A DNA stretch of 64,000 bases from LMUY01 sp965198565 (lineage in GTDB: Bacteria > Pseudomonadota > Alphaproteobacteria > Acetobacterales > Acetobacteraceae): assembly GCA_965198565.1 (NCBI GenBank), contig OZ240665.1, forward strand, positions 3,038,001-3,102,000, given 5' to 3'. Every line of letters starts with the position of its first letter. Positions within the stretch are counted from its first letter, which is position 1. The position numbers and the translations under genes were made by a program. Positions 52,254 to 60,399 of this stretch are shown here, piece by piece. Below the pieces are notes generated by a model, which was given only the letters and a program-made list of their open reading frames with translations, searched no databases and was not told the DNA's origin.

Positions 52254-52577
52254 ATGGACAAAACTCTTGCTGGCCTGCTGGGTGCGGTCGGCGCATTGGT
52301 GGCGGTCGCGCCTGCGGCGGGCGCCGCTCCGCTTGGGTGGTCAGCCCTGCAAGCCAGTTCGTATGCCGACCTGTTCAAGCCGATCCCGAACGCGGTTGCC
52401 GTCCTGCACGCGGTGGATGCGGGTGCGGGCGAGACGGCGGAGGGTTCGGCCCTGGTGCAGACGGTGCAATACTATCATCACCATCACCATCATCACCATC
52501 GCCGTTTTTATCGTCGCCGCTATCATCATCACCACCACCACCACCATCACCACGGCCCAGCGCTGATCATCCGCTAG
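52254..52577 (+). CDS. small secreted polyhistidine protein
   Basis: A 107-residue protein. Residues 1-25 form a signal peptide (MDKTLAGLLGAVGALVAVAP, AAGA cleavage). The mature part ends with eight consecutive histidines (75-82), RRFYRRRY, ten more histidines (91-100) and a short GPALIIR tail. ATG at 52254 has GGAGG six bases upstream. Such tails bind Ni, Zn, Cu or Co; storage, delivery or buffering in the periplasm is inferred, not shown. Its neighbours give no clue. The mixed CAC/CAT codons show a natural tract rather than a vector tag. Confidence 0.8.
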   Translation: MDKTLAGLLGAVGALVAVAPAAGAAPLGWSALQASSYADLFKPIPNAVAVLHAVDAGAGETAEGSALVQTVQYYHHHHHHHHRRFYRRRYHHHHHHHHHHGPALIIR

Positions 52578-52656
52578 GGTCCGATTGGAGACGTAGCCCG
52601 TGTTCGGAGACTATGGGATTGCGCAGCTTTGGGGCTCGCTCGGCGACACCCTAGGA

Positions 52657-52735
52657 CCGTAGGGTGGTTGCGCTCTGGCGCACCATCGTGTCGCTGGTGG
52701 TGGGGTGCCAAAGCGCACCCCACCCTACGAAGGGT
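52657..52735. repeat. family C repeat
   Basis: Contains the hairpin GGTGGGGTGC / GCACCCCACC with the CAAAGC loop and is bounded by the inverted ends CGTAGGGTGG (52658-52667) and CCACCCTACG (52720-52729), like a miniature inverted-repeat element. Confidence 0.85.
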
Positions 52736-52746
52736 TGAGGCGGCAA

Positions 52747-53511
52747 CTAGCCGGCGTCGTCTGGGTCCGCGTGGGCAGGGGGTTGCTCGGGGTCTTGATG
52801 CAGCGGCCAACTGAGTCCGCGTGCGGCGGCCGACATGCGGCGGTAGGTGCCGTCGAACACGGTGTCGGTCGATGAGGTCCATTGCGTATCGGCCGACAGG
52901 GTGCTCCGGCTCTCGTGGATGCGGCGGGATTGCAGCTCCCGCTCCGCCGCCTCGGCCTCCGGCATGTCGACGATCTCGACCGGATCGTCGGTTGGGATGA
53001 GGGAGAGCTGCAGGAACGGCTCGCCGGGCCGGAAGACGTGCGTTTGTCCCGCTGCTGGCGCCTTGAACACGACGAAATAGATCATCGGCCACCAATGCTG
53101 GATCACGGCCGGCACCGCGACCGGGACCGACCCGGTGCTGTCGGTGTAGAAACGAGGGTGCGTCTCCACCTTCACGGCTAGGCCGGGCGCCAGCTTCAGG
53201 TCGAGCGCGGTGCGGTAGGTGTAGTAGTGCTCGCCAAAGCTGCGGAACGGCGGTGCGTCGGCCGGGTCCGGCGCGCCGGTTGCATCGAACCGCCATTCGG
53301 CGCCATCCTTGCGGACGTGCAGTTCGCTGCCATGCGGGTAGCACAGTTCCATGCCGCGCTTCGCCGCTTCGGCGAACGGAATGCAATGCCAGGGCTGCTC
53401 GTGCGAGCCGTCGGCGCGCGGCTCGGGCTGCCCCGCCCAGCCTGGCAGCGCGATGCGGGTGCGGCGGGGCCGCAGGCGCGGGTCGTAGGCGCGGACTTTG
53501 ACGATGGACAT
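52747..53511 (-). CDS. hypothetical protein, unknown function
   Basis: A 254-residue soluble-looking protein with no signal peptide or membrane segment. It is rich in aromatic and proline residues; visible stretches are RRTRIALPGWAGQPEPR, HCIPFAEAAKRGMELCYP, VPVAVPAVIQHWWPMIYFVVF and a C-terminal ADTQWTSSTDTVFDGTYRRM. I do not recognise the fold. The start ATG 53511 has a GGAGG about 13 bases upstream. A divergent DUF5872-like gene starts about 100 bases away. Confidence 0.7.
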   Translation of the reverse strand: MSIVKVRAYDPRLRPRRTRIALPGWAGQPEPRADGSHEQPWHCIPFAEAAKRGMELCYPHGSELHVRKDGAEWRFDATGAPDPADAPPFRSFGEHYYTYRTALDLKLAPGLAVKVETHPRFYTDSTGSVPVAVPAVIQHWWPMIYFVVFKAPAAGQTHVFRPGEPFLQLSLIPTDDPVEIVDMPEAEAAERELQSRRIHESRSTLSADTQWTSSTDTVFDGTYRRMSAAARGLSWPLHQDPEQPPAHADPDDAG

Positions 53512-53608
53512 AGCGGCACGATCCTCCGTTCCACACGCCGGGCATGCGTGCATGATTGGCGCGCGAACCGTTTGGCGGCGGCTTCGTTTGGCCCAGCAGG
53601 AGGGCATA

Positions 53609-54112
53609 ATGATGGCCAAGGCTGCTGAAAAGACCGACCCCAAGCTGTGGGAGACGGTGAAGCAACACGTCACCGCGGGGGACAAGGGCGGCAAGCCGGG
53701 CCAGTGGTCCGCGCGCAAGGCCCAGATGGCGGTGGGGGAATACAAGTCCGCAGGCGGCGGCTACAAGGGCAAGAAGGCCGCCGACAATCACCTGTCGCAA
53801 TGGACCAAGGAGGAGTGGGACACCAAGTCCGGCGGGCAAAGCGGCGAGACTGGCGAGCGTTACCTGCCGAAGCAGGCGCGGGAGACGCTGAGCGACGGCG
53901 AGTATGCCCGCACCAGCGCCAAGAAGCGGGCCGACAGCGCGGAGGGCAAGCAGTTTTCCGCCCAGCCGGAGGACGTGGCGCGCAAGACGGCTGCCGCCCG
54001 CGGCGGCTCCACGCGTGCCGACCTGCTGGCGCAAGCGGCGCGGCACGGCATCAAGGGCCGTTCGCGCATGAACAAGGCGGAGCTGGAGCGGGCTTTGACG
54101 GGGCGAGGGTAG
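53609..54112 (+). CDS. DUF5872-like protein with C-terminal SAP/Rho-N-like motif
   Basis: A 167-residue lysine/glycine-rich protein. The N-terminal 100 residues match what I recall of the DUF5872 pattern (KLWETVKQHVTAGDKGGKPG, QWSARKAQMAV, SQWTKEEWDTKSG, RYLPKQARETLS). The last 40 residues (TRADLLAQAARHGIKGRSRM, NKAELERAL) form a helix-extended-loop-helix of SAP or Rho-N type, often nucleic-acid binding. Such proteins are found in phages and in bacterial chromosomes. Start is ATG 53609 or 53612, after AGGAGGG. Confidence 0.7.
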   Translation: MMAKAAEKTDPKLWETVKQHVTAGDKGGKPGQWSARKAQMAVGEYKSAGGGYKGKKAADNHLSQWTKEEWDTKSGGQSGETGERYLPKQARETLSDGEYARTSAKKRADSAEGKQFSAQPEDVARKTAAARGGSTRADLLAQAARHGIKGRSRMNKAELERALTGRG

Positions 54113-54123
54113 TGGCGGCGCGA

Positions 54124-54152
54124 ACCCTCACCCTCTCCCAGGGGAAGAGGGC
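54124..54152. repeat. degenerate family A element
   Basis: A CCCTCACCCTCTCCC box with a partial right arm, immediately after the DUF5872-like gene. It lacks the perfect stem. Confidence 0.45.
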
Positions 54153-54253
54153 TATCGTATTTGAGTCGTCCACGGCGACCCAGCCGAAGGGGTCGAACGC
54201 GGCGGCAGAAACCGAGTGCAAACAGACGCTACGTCACGGGCGGCGCCGCGTGG

Positions 54254-54276
54254 ATGCCCGGATCACGTCCGGGCAT
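54254..54276. repeat. ATGCCCGGA hairpin repeat
   Basis: ATGCCCGGA and TCCGGGCAT arms of nine bases with a five-base loop, followed by GACG. This resembles dispersed hairpins of other alphaproteobacterial genomes (recalled). A poly-G/poly-T run (GGGGGGGGGCTTTTT) follows at about 54321-54335, ahead of the stop of the next gene. Confidence 0.6.
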
Positions 54277-54336
54277 GACGATAGCGGGCGGTTTCGAGGC
54301 CATATTCGATAGCTTGTCCGGGGGGGGGCTTTTTGG

Positions 54337-54918
54337 TCAGGGGTCGTGCTTGCCGGTGTTTCGGAAGGGTTTGTCGCGGGGAAGGGGGGCTGGGTCGGCG
54401 AGTGGGGGCGGCGCGGGGCAGGGCGGTGTCGCGGAGGGACGCTCGTCATCGGCGCGGTGGACCAGGCCTAGGTCGCGGCAGATGTCGATGATGATCGCTT
54501 CGGGGGAGCAGGTGGCCAAGTCGGGGAGGGTCTCGAGGCGGTCGCGCTGCTCGCGGTCGGGGGATTCGGCCCGGTCGCGGTGCTGGACGCGAGTGATGTT
54601 GTCCTTGATCTCGCGGATGGTGCGCTCTTGTGCGGCGGTGGGCGCGGCGATGGGCGCGGCTTGGGGGTGCGCCATCAGGGCGGGCTCGGCGAGCTTGTCG
54701 GCCAGCATCATGCTCAGGCGCATGGACCTGGTTATAGCGGTGTAGCCGGCGGCAGCCTCGGCGAAGGTCGGGGACTGTGCCCCGGGCGGTGCTTCGAGTT
54801 GGCCCAGAAGGTTGAGGCCGAAGTCGAGCATCTGGTCCAGCATGGCGGCGTGGCGCGACCGGGTTTCGGCGCGGGTGGCGGCGGGACGGTCGGGGTTGGA
54901 GGGCGTGGCCGGGGGCAT
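54337..54918 (-). CDS. hypothetical protein, unknown function
   Basis: A 193-residue protein, mostly helical (TRSRHAAMLDQMLDFGLNLL, AAAGYTAITRSMRLSMMLADKLAE, ERTIREIKDNITRV, PEAIIIDICRDLGL) with proline-rich ends and no membrane segment or signal. ATG 54918 is chosen; a longer frame from 55026 would encode the family A repeat as protein and is unlikely. I do not recognise the family, though similar proteins may be common in Acetobacteraceae. The helical pattern suggests a protein-protein interface. Confidence 0.6.
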   Translation of the reverse strand: MPPATPSNPDRPAATRAETRSRHAAMLDQMLDFGLNLLGQLEAPPGAQSPTFAEAAAGYTAITRSMRLSMMLADKLAEPALMAHPQAAPIAAPTAAQERTIREIKDNITRVQHRDRAESPDREQRDRLETLPDLATCSPEAIIIDICRDLGLVHRADDERPSATPPCPAPPPLADPAPLPRDKPFRNTGKHDP

Positions 54919-54984
54919 GGCAGGCAGAGACCACACGGGAGGGAGGAGTTTCAAGGAATGCCGCAACTCGCTCGTGGGCGGCGC

Positions 54985-55013
54985 TACCCTCTCCCGCCAG
55001 CGGGAGAGGGAGT
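54985..55013. repeat. family A palindrome
   Basis: CCCTCTCCCGCC/GGCGGGAGAGGG-like stem between the start of the hypothetical gene and the stop of the carbonic anhydrase gene. A single copy without an inverted partner. Confidence 0.75.
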
Positions 55014-55022
55014 TCTTATTGC

Positions 55023-55703
55023 TCACCCTACCGAGCCCAGCCGTTGCAGCCTCGCCGCTGCCTCGCTGACCGGCACCCGCTCGCCGGACGCCTCCTCGAC
55101 GACATCCACCCGACCCGCCGCGATGTCATACAGCCAGCCATGAAGCTGCAGCCCGCCCACGGCCAGCTTCGCCGCCACCGAGGGATGCGTGCGCAAATGG
55201 CCCAACTGGGTGCGCAGGTTTTGCTCCACCAGCGCCTCCACCTCCGCCTCGCCCTGCAGGTGCGGATGCAGCATGCGCACCACGCTGCGGGCGGCGGCGG
55301 CGTTGCGCAGCCAACTGGCCACGGTGGGCATGGCGGTGAGCGCGTCGCCATCCGGGCTCGCCAACGCCTTCATCGCGCCGCAACCGGTGTGGCCGCAGAT
55401 CACGATGTGGGACACGCCCAGCGCCAGCACGGCAAACTCGATCACCGCCGAGACGCCGCCGAGCATCTCGCCGTAGGCCGGCACGATGTTGCCGATGTTG
55501 CGGCAGACGAACAGCTCGCCGGGTTGGGTCTGGGTGATCAGCTCCGGCACCACGCGGCTGTCGGCGCAGGCGATGAACAGGGTGTGCGGCGCCTGGCCCT
55601 GCGCCAGCCGGGCGAAATCGGCCTGCTGCTCGGGGAACACCTGCCGTTCGAAGCGCATCACGCCGTCGAGCAGTTGGGCCATCGCGTCGGGTTCGGTGCT
55701 CAT
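55023..55703 (-). CDS. beta-class carbonic anhydrase
   Basis: A 226-residue beta carbonic anhydrase converting CO2 and bicarbonate. Zinc ligands are Cys46, Asp48 and Arg50 (ACADSR), His105 and Cys108 (GHTGCGAM), with NIGNIVPAYGEM as the conserved loop. Start ATG 55703. It probably shares regulation with no neighbour; gpmI ends 11 bases upstream of the start and is transcribed in the same direction, so co-transcription is possible. Confidence 0.93.
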   Translation of the reverse strand: MSTEPDAMAQLLDGVMRFERQVFPEQQADFARLAQGQAPHTLFIACADSRVVPELITQTQPGELFVCRNIGNIVPAYGEMLGGVSAVIEFAVLALGVSHIVICGHTGCGAMKALASPDGDALTAMPTVASWLRNAAAARSVVRMLHPHLQGEAEVEALVEQNLRTQLGHLRTHPSVAAKLAVGGLQLHGWLYDIAAGRVDVVEEASGERVPVSEAAARLQRLGSVG

Positions 55704-55713
55704 GCCGACGAGC

Positions 55714-57225
55714 CTATCGTAGCAACGACCGTCCCGTCATCTCTGCGGGCTGCGGCACTTCGAGCAGGGCCAGCAGGGTGGGCGCCAGGTCGGCGAGGCG
55801 GCCATCGGCGAGGCTGGTCCCTGGCCGGCCGGACAGCAGCACCGGCACGGGATTGGTGGTGTGGGCGGTGTGGGGCTCGCCAGTCGCCGCGTCGCGCATC
55901 AGCTCGGCATTGCCGTGGTCGGCGGTGACGAGCAGGGCGCCGCCCTGGGCCGCGATGGCGTCGGCGATGGCGCCCAGCCCGGCGTCGACGGCTTCGGCCG
56001 CGGCGGTCGCGGCGGGCAGGCTGCCGGTGTGGCCGACCATGTCGGTGTTGGCGAAGTTCAGCACCAGCAGGTCGTATTTGCCGCTGCCGATCGCGTCCAC
56101 GGCGCGCCGGGTCAGTTCGGGGGCGCTCATCTCGGGCTGCAGGTCGTAGGTCGCGACCTTGGGCGATGGCACCATGACGCGCTGTTCGCCGGGGAAAGGC
56201 TGCTCCCGGCCGCCGTTCAGGAAGTAGGTGACGTGCGGGTATTTCTCGGTCTCCGCCAGCCGCAACTGCCGCAGCCCGGCCTGGCTGGCGACCTCGCCCA
56301 GGATGTTGCTCATCGAATTGGGGGCGAAGATGGCCTGCATGAGCGGGGCCAACTCGTCGCTGTAGCGCGTCATGCCGACGGCCGCGGCGAACGTGATGGT
56401 GGTGCGCTCGAAGCCGGTGAACGCCGGGTCGAGCAGGGCCATCAGCAGCTCGCGGATACGGTCCGAGCGGAAGTTGAACGAGAGGATGGCGTCGCCGTCG
56501 GCCATGCCGGGGTAGCCCGCGATGGCGGCGGGCGGGATGAACTCGTCCGTGGTGCCGGCGGCATAGGCGGCGGCGATGGCGTCGGCTGGGGTGGCGAAGG
56601 CGTCGCCCTTGCCGCGTGCCAGCACGGCATAGGCGCGGGCGACGCGCTCCCAGCGGTTGTCGCGGTCGAGCGCGAAGTAGCGGCCGCAGACGGTGGCGAT
56701 GGCGGCGCCGGCGGGCAGGTCGGCGGTGAACTTGGCCATGTATTCGGCGGCGGAGCGGGGCGGCGTGTCCCGCCCGTCGGTGAAGGCGTGGATGCGGACC
56801 GGGATGCCTTCCGCCGCCACAATGCGGGCGAGGGCGACGGCGTGGTCCTGATGCGCATGCACGCCGCCGGGAGAGATCAGGCCCAGCAGGTGGCAGGCGC
56901 CGCCGCTCTGGCGCAATGCCTCGATGAGCCCGCGCAGAGCGGGATTGGCGGCGAGGGTGCCGTCCCGGATGGCGCGGCCGATGCGGGGCAGCTCCTGCAT
57001 CACCACCCGGCCGGCGCCGATGTTGAGGTGGCCGACCTCGGAATTGCCCATCTGCCCCTCGGGGAGGCCGACATCCTCGCCGGAGGTGCGCAGGAAGGCA
57101 TGCGGCCCGGCGGCCCAGAGCCGGTCGAAAGTGGGGGTGCGGGCTTGGCGGATGGCGTTGTCTGCGGTGTCCTCGCGCCAGCCCCAGCCATCCAGGATCA
57201 CGAGCATGGTCGGGGGGCTGGGCAT
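55714..57225 (-). CDS. gpmI: 2,3-bisphosphoglycerate-independent phosphoglycerate mutase
   Basis: A 503-residue cofactor-independent mutase interconverting 3- and 2-phosphoglycerate. The phosphoserine Ser62 lies in GNSEVGHLNIGAGR; further manganese ligands are in LDGWGWRED, NFANTDMVGHTGS and TADHGNAE. The alkaline-phosphatase and phosphotransferase domains are complete (HAHQDH, GRDTPPRSA). ATG 57225 has AGGAG seven bases upstream; a longer frame from 57378 is not used. Confidence 0.95.
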   Translation of the reverse strand: MPSPPTMLVILDGWGWREDTADNAIRQARTPTFDRLWAAGPHAFLRTSGEDVGLPEGQMGNSEVGHLNIGAGRVVMQELPRIGRAIRDGTLAANPALRGLIEALRQSGGACHLLGLISPGGVHAHQDHAVALARIVAAEGIPVRIHAFTDGRDTPPRSAAEYMAKFTADLPAGAAIATVCGRYFALDRDNRWERVARAYAVLARGKGDAFATPADAIAAAYAAGTTDEFIPPAAIAGYPGMADGDAILSFNFRSDRIRELLMALLDPAFTGFERTTITFAAAVGMTRYSDELAPLMQAIFAPNSMSNILGEVASQAGLRQLRLAETEKYPHVTYFLNGGREQPFPGEQRVMVPSPKVATYDLQPEMSAPELTRRAVDAIGSGKYDLLVLNFANTDMVGHTGSLPAATAAAEAVDAGLGAIADAIAAQGGALLVTADHGNAELMRDAATGEPHTAHTTNPVPVLLSGRPGTSLADGRLADLAPTLLALLEVPQPAEMTGRSLLR

Positions 57226-57398
57226 GGCGGGCTCCTTGTCTGCGCCCCGTTTCATGCCGGAGGCGAGGCCGGAACTCCAGTAGCCCGGTATGAGCCGTTG
57301 CTCATGCGGGAGAGCGGGCCGTGTTTGGACAGGTGGGTTGCCCGCAGCCCATCGCCGCTGGTAGGGACGCGCTCGCAACCCTGTCCCGGGAGCGTCTC

Positions 57399-58004
57399 GT
57401 GCGCGTCTTGCCGCTGCTTGCCTCCGCGCTGTTGTGCGCCGCCGCCCACGCTCAAGCGCTCGACCCCGCGCCTGACCTCACCCAGTTGGCCACGATGCCG
57501 GGCGCCGAGGTCACCCGCGACGCGAACGGCGTGGTGCAAGCCGTCACGCTGAACCGCAGCGGCGTGGTCATCACCTCGGTGCGGCAGGGCGACGGCAGCC
57601 AGACCACGGGCGTGGACAATAGCGGCCACGGCGCCGTGCTGTGTCTGCTGAGCATCTATATCGAGACGAGGACAACGCTGGACGTGTGTTTCCCCGACCA
57701 ATACGCGGATCTGCACCGCGAGTTGGACGGAGCGATCGGCAAGACCCTCAACTTCGTCGTGGCGAACAGTTTGGCTCCCGTTGCGATGCCGGCGCTGCAG
57801 GCCGGCATCGCGGCGCGCGAAACGATGGCCAAGACGCAGGCGGCCAAGCTCGGGCCCGAGCGCGTTGCCGCAGCATGCGCCAAGCCCAACGGCGCGGGCC
57901 AGATGGTGACGGCGATGTCTCAGCAGTCGGCGGCCGATTGGCAAAAGAGCGTGGCCGACCTGCTTTCGGTGCCGCGGCCGCCGGTGATGAACCCCTGCCT
58001 TTGA
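57399..58004 (+). CDS. secreted protein, unknown function
   Basis: A 201-residue protein with a signal peptide (VRVLPLLASALLCAAAHAQA) and a mature part without membrane segments. Visible features: NRSGVVITSVRQGDGSQTTG, a pair of cysteines (VLCLLSIYIETRTTLDVCF) and a C-terminal cysteine. GTG at 57399 has GGGAG seven bases upstream; the frame continues back to 57321 but would remove the signal from the N terminus. Not recognised. It is divergent from gpmI. Confidence 0.7.
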   Translation: MRVLPLLASALLCAAAHAQALDPAPDLTQLATMPGAEVTRDANGVVQAVTLNRSGVVITSVRQGDGSQTTGVDNSGHGAVLCLLSIYIETRTTLDVCFPDQYADLHRELDGAIGKTLNFVVANSLAPVAMPALQAGIAARETMAKTQAAKLGPERVAAACAKPNGAGQMVTAMSQQSAADWQKSVADLLSVPRPPVMNPCL

Positions 58005-58014
58005 GGCTTGCCTA

Positions 58015-58052
58015 GCCCTCACCCAACCCTCTCCCAGAGGGAGAGGGCTTTA
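58015..58052. repeat. family A palindrome
   Basis: Copy of the CTCTCCCAGAGGGAGAG variant with CCCTCACCCAA on one side, between the convergent ends of the secreted protein gene and rlmH; a degenerate second copy (GGGGGAGGG box) follows up to about 58090. It probably serves both genes as a terminator. Confidence 0.75.
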
Positions 58053-58093
58053 GGCTTGGTGTGGCTCCAGAGGGGGAGGGCTTTGGGCTTGGT

Positions 58094-58555
58094 CTAGCTG
58101 CCGGGCCGGCCGGCGCGGTGGTAGGGGTGGCCTGACGCGATGCATTGGGCGCGGAACAACTGCTCGGCCAGCAGCGGGCGCACCAGCAAGTGGGGCCAGG
58201 TCAGGGGGCCCAGCGACAGCGCCGCATCCGCCCGGGCCAGCACGGCGGCGTCCAGCCCCTCGGCGCCGCCGACCAGGAAGTAAACCGGCCGGCCGCCGCC
58301 AAGCCAGCGCTCGAGCAAGCCAGCCAGCCCCGCGCTGTCCGGCGCCAACCCGCCGCTGTCCAGCGCCACGGCGAAGGCGGGTTGGGGCAGGGCGGCCAGC
58401 AGCGACTCCGCCTCGCGGCGCTTGCACTCGGCGGGCGCGCCGCGGCCCTCCGCGACCTCGGTGACGGCCAAAGCCGGGCGCAAACGGGCGTTGTAGCGGG
58501 CAAACAGCTCCGCTTCCGGGCCGCCGCGCAACCGCCCGACCGCAATCAACCGCAC
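58094..58555 (-). CDS. rlmH: 23S rRNA pseudouridine1915 N3-methyltransferase
   Basis: A 153-residue SPOUT methyltransferase acting on pseudouridine 1915 of 23S rRNA. Conserved blocks are ALDSGGLAPDSAGLA, YFLVGGAEGL (the SAM-binding knot), LSLGPLTWPHLLVRPLLAEQLFRA and GHPYHRAG at the C terminus. GTG at 58555 starts the first strand (VRLIAVGRLR). Standard length. Confidence 0.94.
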   Translation of the reverse strand: MRLIAVGRLRGGPEAELFARYNARLRPALAVTEVAEGRGAPAECKRREAESLLAALPQPAFAVALDSGGLAPDSAGLAGLLERWLGGGRPVYFLVGGAEGLDAAVLARADAALSLGPLTWPHLLVRPLLAEQLFRAQCIASGHPYHRAGRPGS

Positions 58556-58617
58556 CCGGCTTGCGCCCGAAGCGGAGTTGGCGACAGAACGATGCTCATG
58601 GTGGAAGGAGTCGCCCG

Positions 58618-59136
58618 TTGAACGTTCGCTTCGTCTTGGCGCCCCGGCTGGTGCTTGTTTGGGCGGCGCTCTGGCTGGCAGCGGCGGCGCCGATCCATAC
58701 CGGGCCCGTCTCGCTCACCAGCCAGCCCGGCTCGCGCCTCGATGCCACCGCGCGCGAGGTCGCGGCCGCCGATGTGGCCGATGGCGGCGCCGGCGCCCTG
58801 CTGCTGCTCGGCAGCCAGCCGCTCGGGGGCGCCGAAACCGGCCCGGCGCTGTTCGTCCAGGTGCAGTCGCAACGCGCCTGCGGCTCGGCCGGCTGCTCCA
58901 CCTCGGTCTACCTGCCGACCCGGCATGGCTGGCTCAAGGTGATGGACGCGGTCAGCGGGCAGATCGTGGTGGCGCCCATCGAGCACCGGGGTATGCACGA
59001 CCTGGTGGTGAACAAAACCGACCGCTGGGTTTGGAGCGGCCAAGCCTATGCCGACACGCTGCCCGCGCCCCAGGTCGACCTGCGGCCGCGCCACCCGCAT
59101 GCGCCTACCAGAACTCGGTCCCCGGCGCGCCCTTGA
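58618..59136 (+). CDS. secreted protein, unknown function
   Basis: A 172-residue protein with an N-terminal hydrophobic stretch (FVLAPRLVLVWAALWLAAAAP) that can act as signal, then a mature part with CGSAGCSTSVYLPTRHGWLK and HRGMHDLVVNKTDRWVW. The two cysteines of CGSAGCS could bind metal or form a disulfide. TTG at 58618 has GGAG eight bases upstream and is the start. The C terminus, rich in arginine and proline, overlaps the end of the convergent DUF427 gene by 32 bases. Confidence 0.75.
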   Translation: MNVRFVLAPRLVLVWAALWLAAAAPIHTGPVSLTSQPGSRLDATAREVAAADVADGGAGALLLLGSQPLGGAETGPALFVQVQSQRACGSAGCSTSVYLPTRHGWLKVMDAVSGQIVVAPIEHRGMHDLVVNKTDRWVWSGQAYADTLPAPQVDLRPRHPHAPTRTRSPARP

Positions 59137-59581
59137 ACGGCCCCACCAGGTTGGACGTGACCCAGCCGCCATAGAACCCGCCTGGCTGCGGGCGGGCGGG
59201 CTCGTCGTCCACGAAGCAGGCGTCCATCGGCGCGCAATACACCGCCAGGTGGTCGCGCAAGGCGGCGAAGGCGGCCGTGGGGTCGGGGTAGCTCCAGGCG
59301 GCGTCCACCAGGATGCGGCCGCCGCCGCACACCGTCCAATAGCGGGCGCGGCCTTTCCACTCGCAGAGCGAGCCGCGCGCCGAGCCGGGCACCAGCGCGC
59401 CGGGTAGGAACGCGGCGGGCGGTAGATAGTAGGTCGGCGGGTGCGTGGTCTCGAGCACGCGCAGGGCGGCTTGGGTGTCGGCGATGGTCTCGCCGCCCAG
59501 CACGATGCGGATGCGCGCGCCGGCGGGCTGCAACCGGGGCGGCCGCGGGTAGTCGCCCACCCGTTCGACGGGCAGGCTCAC
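59105..59581 (-). CDS. DUF427 domain protein
   Basis: A 158-residue protein of the DUF427 family: RIVLGGETIADTQAALRVLETTHPPTYYLP, CEWKGRARYWTV and the closing AWSYPDPTAAFAALRDHLAVYC with FVDDEPARPQPGGFYGGWV. The family is small, widespread and of unknown activity. Its start overlaps the psd stop as ATGA, so it is coupled to phospholipid synthesis. The last 32 bases overlap the convergent secreted-protein gene. Confidence 0.9.
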   Translation of the reverse strand: MSLPVERVGDYPRPPRLQPAGARIRIVLGGETIADTQAALRVLETTHPPTYYLPPAAFLPGALVPGSARGSLCEWKGRARYWTVCGGGRILVDAAWSYPDPTAAFAALRDHLAVYCAPMDACFVDDEPARPQPGGFYGGWVTSNLVGPFKGAPGTEFW

Positions 59582-60246
59582 GCCAGTTCTGCGATCACGG
59601 TCTCGCCCCCGATCATGGTCTGCCCCTCCACCACCAGGGGCAGGACGCCGGGCGGCAGATAGAGGTCGGTGCGGCTGCCGAAGCGGATCAGGCCGAAGCG
59701 GGCGCCGCCTTGCACCACGTCGCCCTCCTTCACGAAGCAGAGGATGCGGCGCGCGATCAGCCCGGCGATCTGTACCACCGCCATGGTCTGTCCGCCGGGC
59801 AAGGCCAGCGCCAGGGCGTTGCGCTCGTTCTGATCGCTCGCCTTGTCCAGGCTGGCGCTGACGAAGGCGCCGGGCCGGTAGGCGATGCGGGTGACGGTGC
59901 CGCTCGCCGGCGCGCGGTTGATATGCACGTTGAGCACGGAGAGAAAGATCGCCACCCGCCAGCGCGGCGCCGGGCCGAGTTCCAGCTCCGGCGGCGGCAC
60001 CGCGAGGGCGACCGAGACCACCCGCCCGTCGGCCGGCGCCAGCACCGCCCCGACGCGGCCCGGCGGCGTGCGCTCGGGGTCGCGGAAGAAGTAGAGGCAG
60101 AACAGGGTGAGGATCGCCGCCGGCCAGAACAGCCAGCGCGTCAGGATCAGGCCCGCCACGGTGAGCAGCAATCCGACGGCGATGAACGGCCAGCCAGCCC
60201 GATGCGGCGGTGCGAAGGCCGCCCGCAAGGTTTGCGCCAAGGTCAT
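59578..60246 (-). CDS. psd: phosphatidylserine decarboxylase, proteobacterial short type
   Basis: A 222-residue enzyme converting phosphatidylserine to phosphatidylethanolamine. Two N-terminal hydrophobic segments anchor it. The pyruvoyl-forming cleavage site is FGSR (Gly-Ser in GLIRFGSRTDLY, near residue 197), and the decarboxylase core shows FLSVLNVHINRAPASG. Short type (Psd of the PSD-A group). ATG 60246 starts MTLAQTLRAAF; longer frames to 60300 are possible. Confidence 0.92.
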   Translation of the reverse strand: MTLAQTLRAAFAPPHRAGWPFIAVGLLLTVAGLILTRWLFWPAAILTLFCLYFFRDPERTPPGRVGAVLAPADGRVVSVALAVPPPELELGPAPRWRVAIFLSVLNVHINRAPASGTVTRIAYRPGAFVSASLDKASDQNERNALALALPGGQTMAVVQIAGLIARRILCFVKEGDVVQGGARFGLIRFGSRTDLYLPPGVLPLVVEGQTMIGGETVIAELA

Positions 60247-60399
60247 GAGTGGGTCTGCACCATCGGCGAAATGTATGGTGACGCCGCGGAACTGCAGCAA
60301 GCCGAAAACGGTCTGGCGACGGCCGCTCAGGGCTCGAGGCTGGGTATGGCGTTGATGAGAGCTGTGGCAGACTGGGCGTTCACCGGGCCGAGGCAGCGA

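Noticed and set aside
52474..52556. Vector-derived His tag
   Set aside because: Two tracts of 8 and 10 histidines with a native linker, signal peptide and mixed codons do not match any tag design, and flanking genes are chromosomal.
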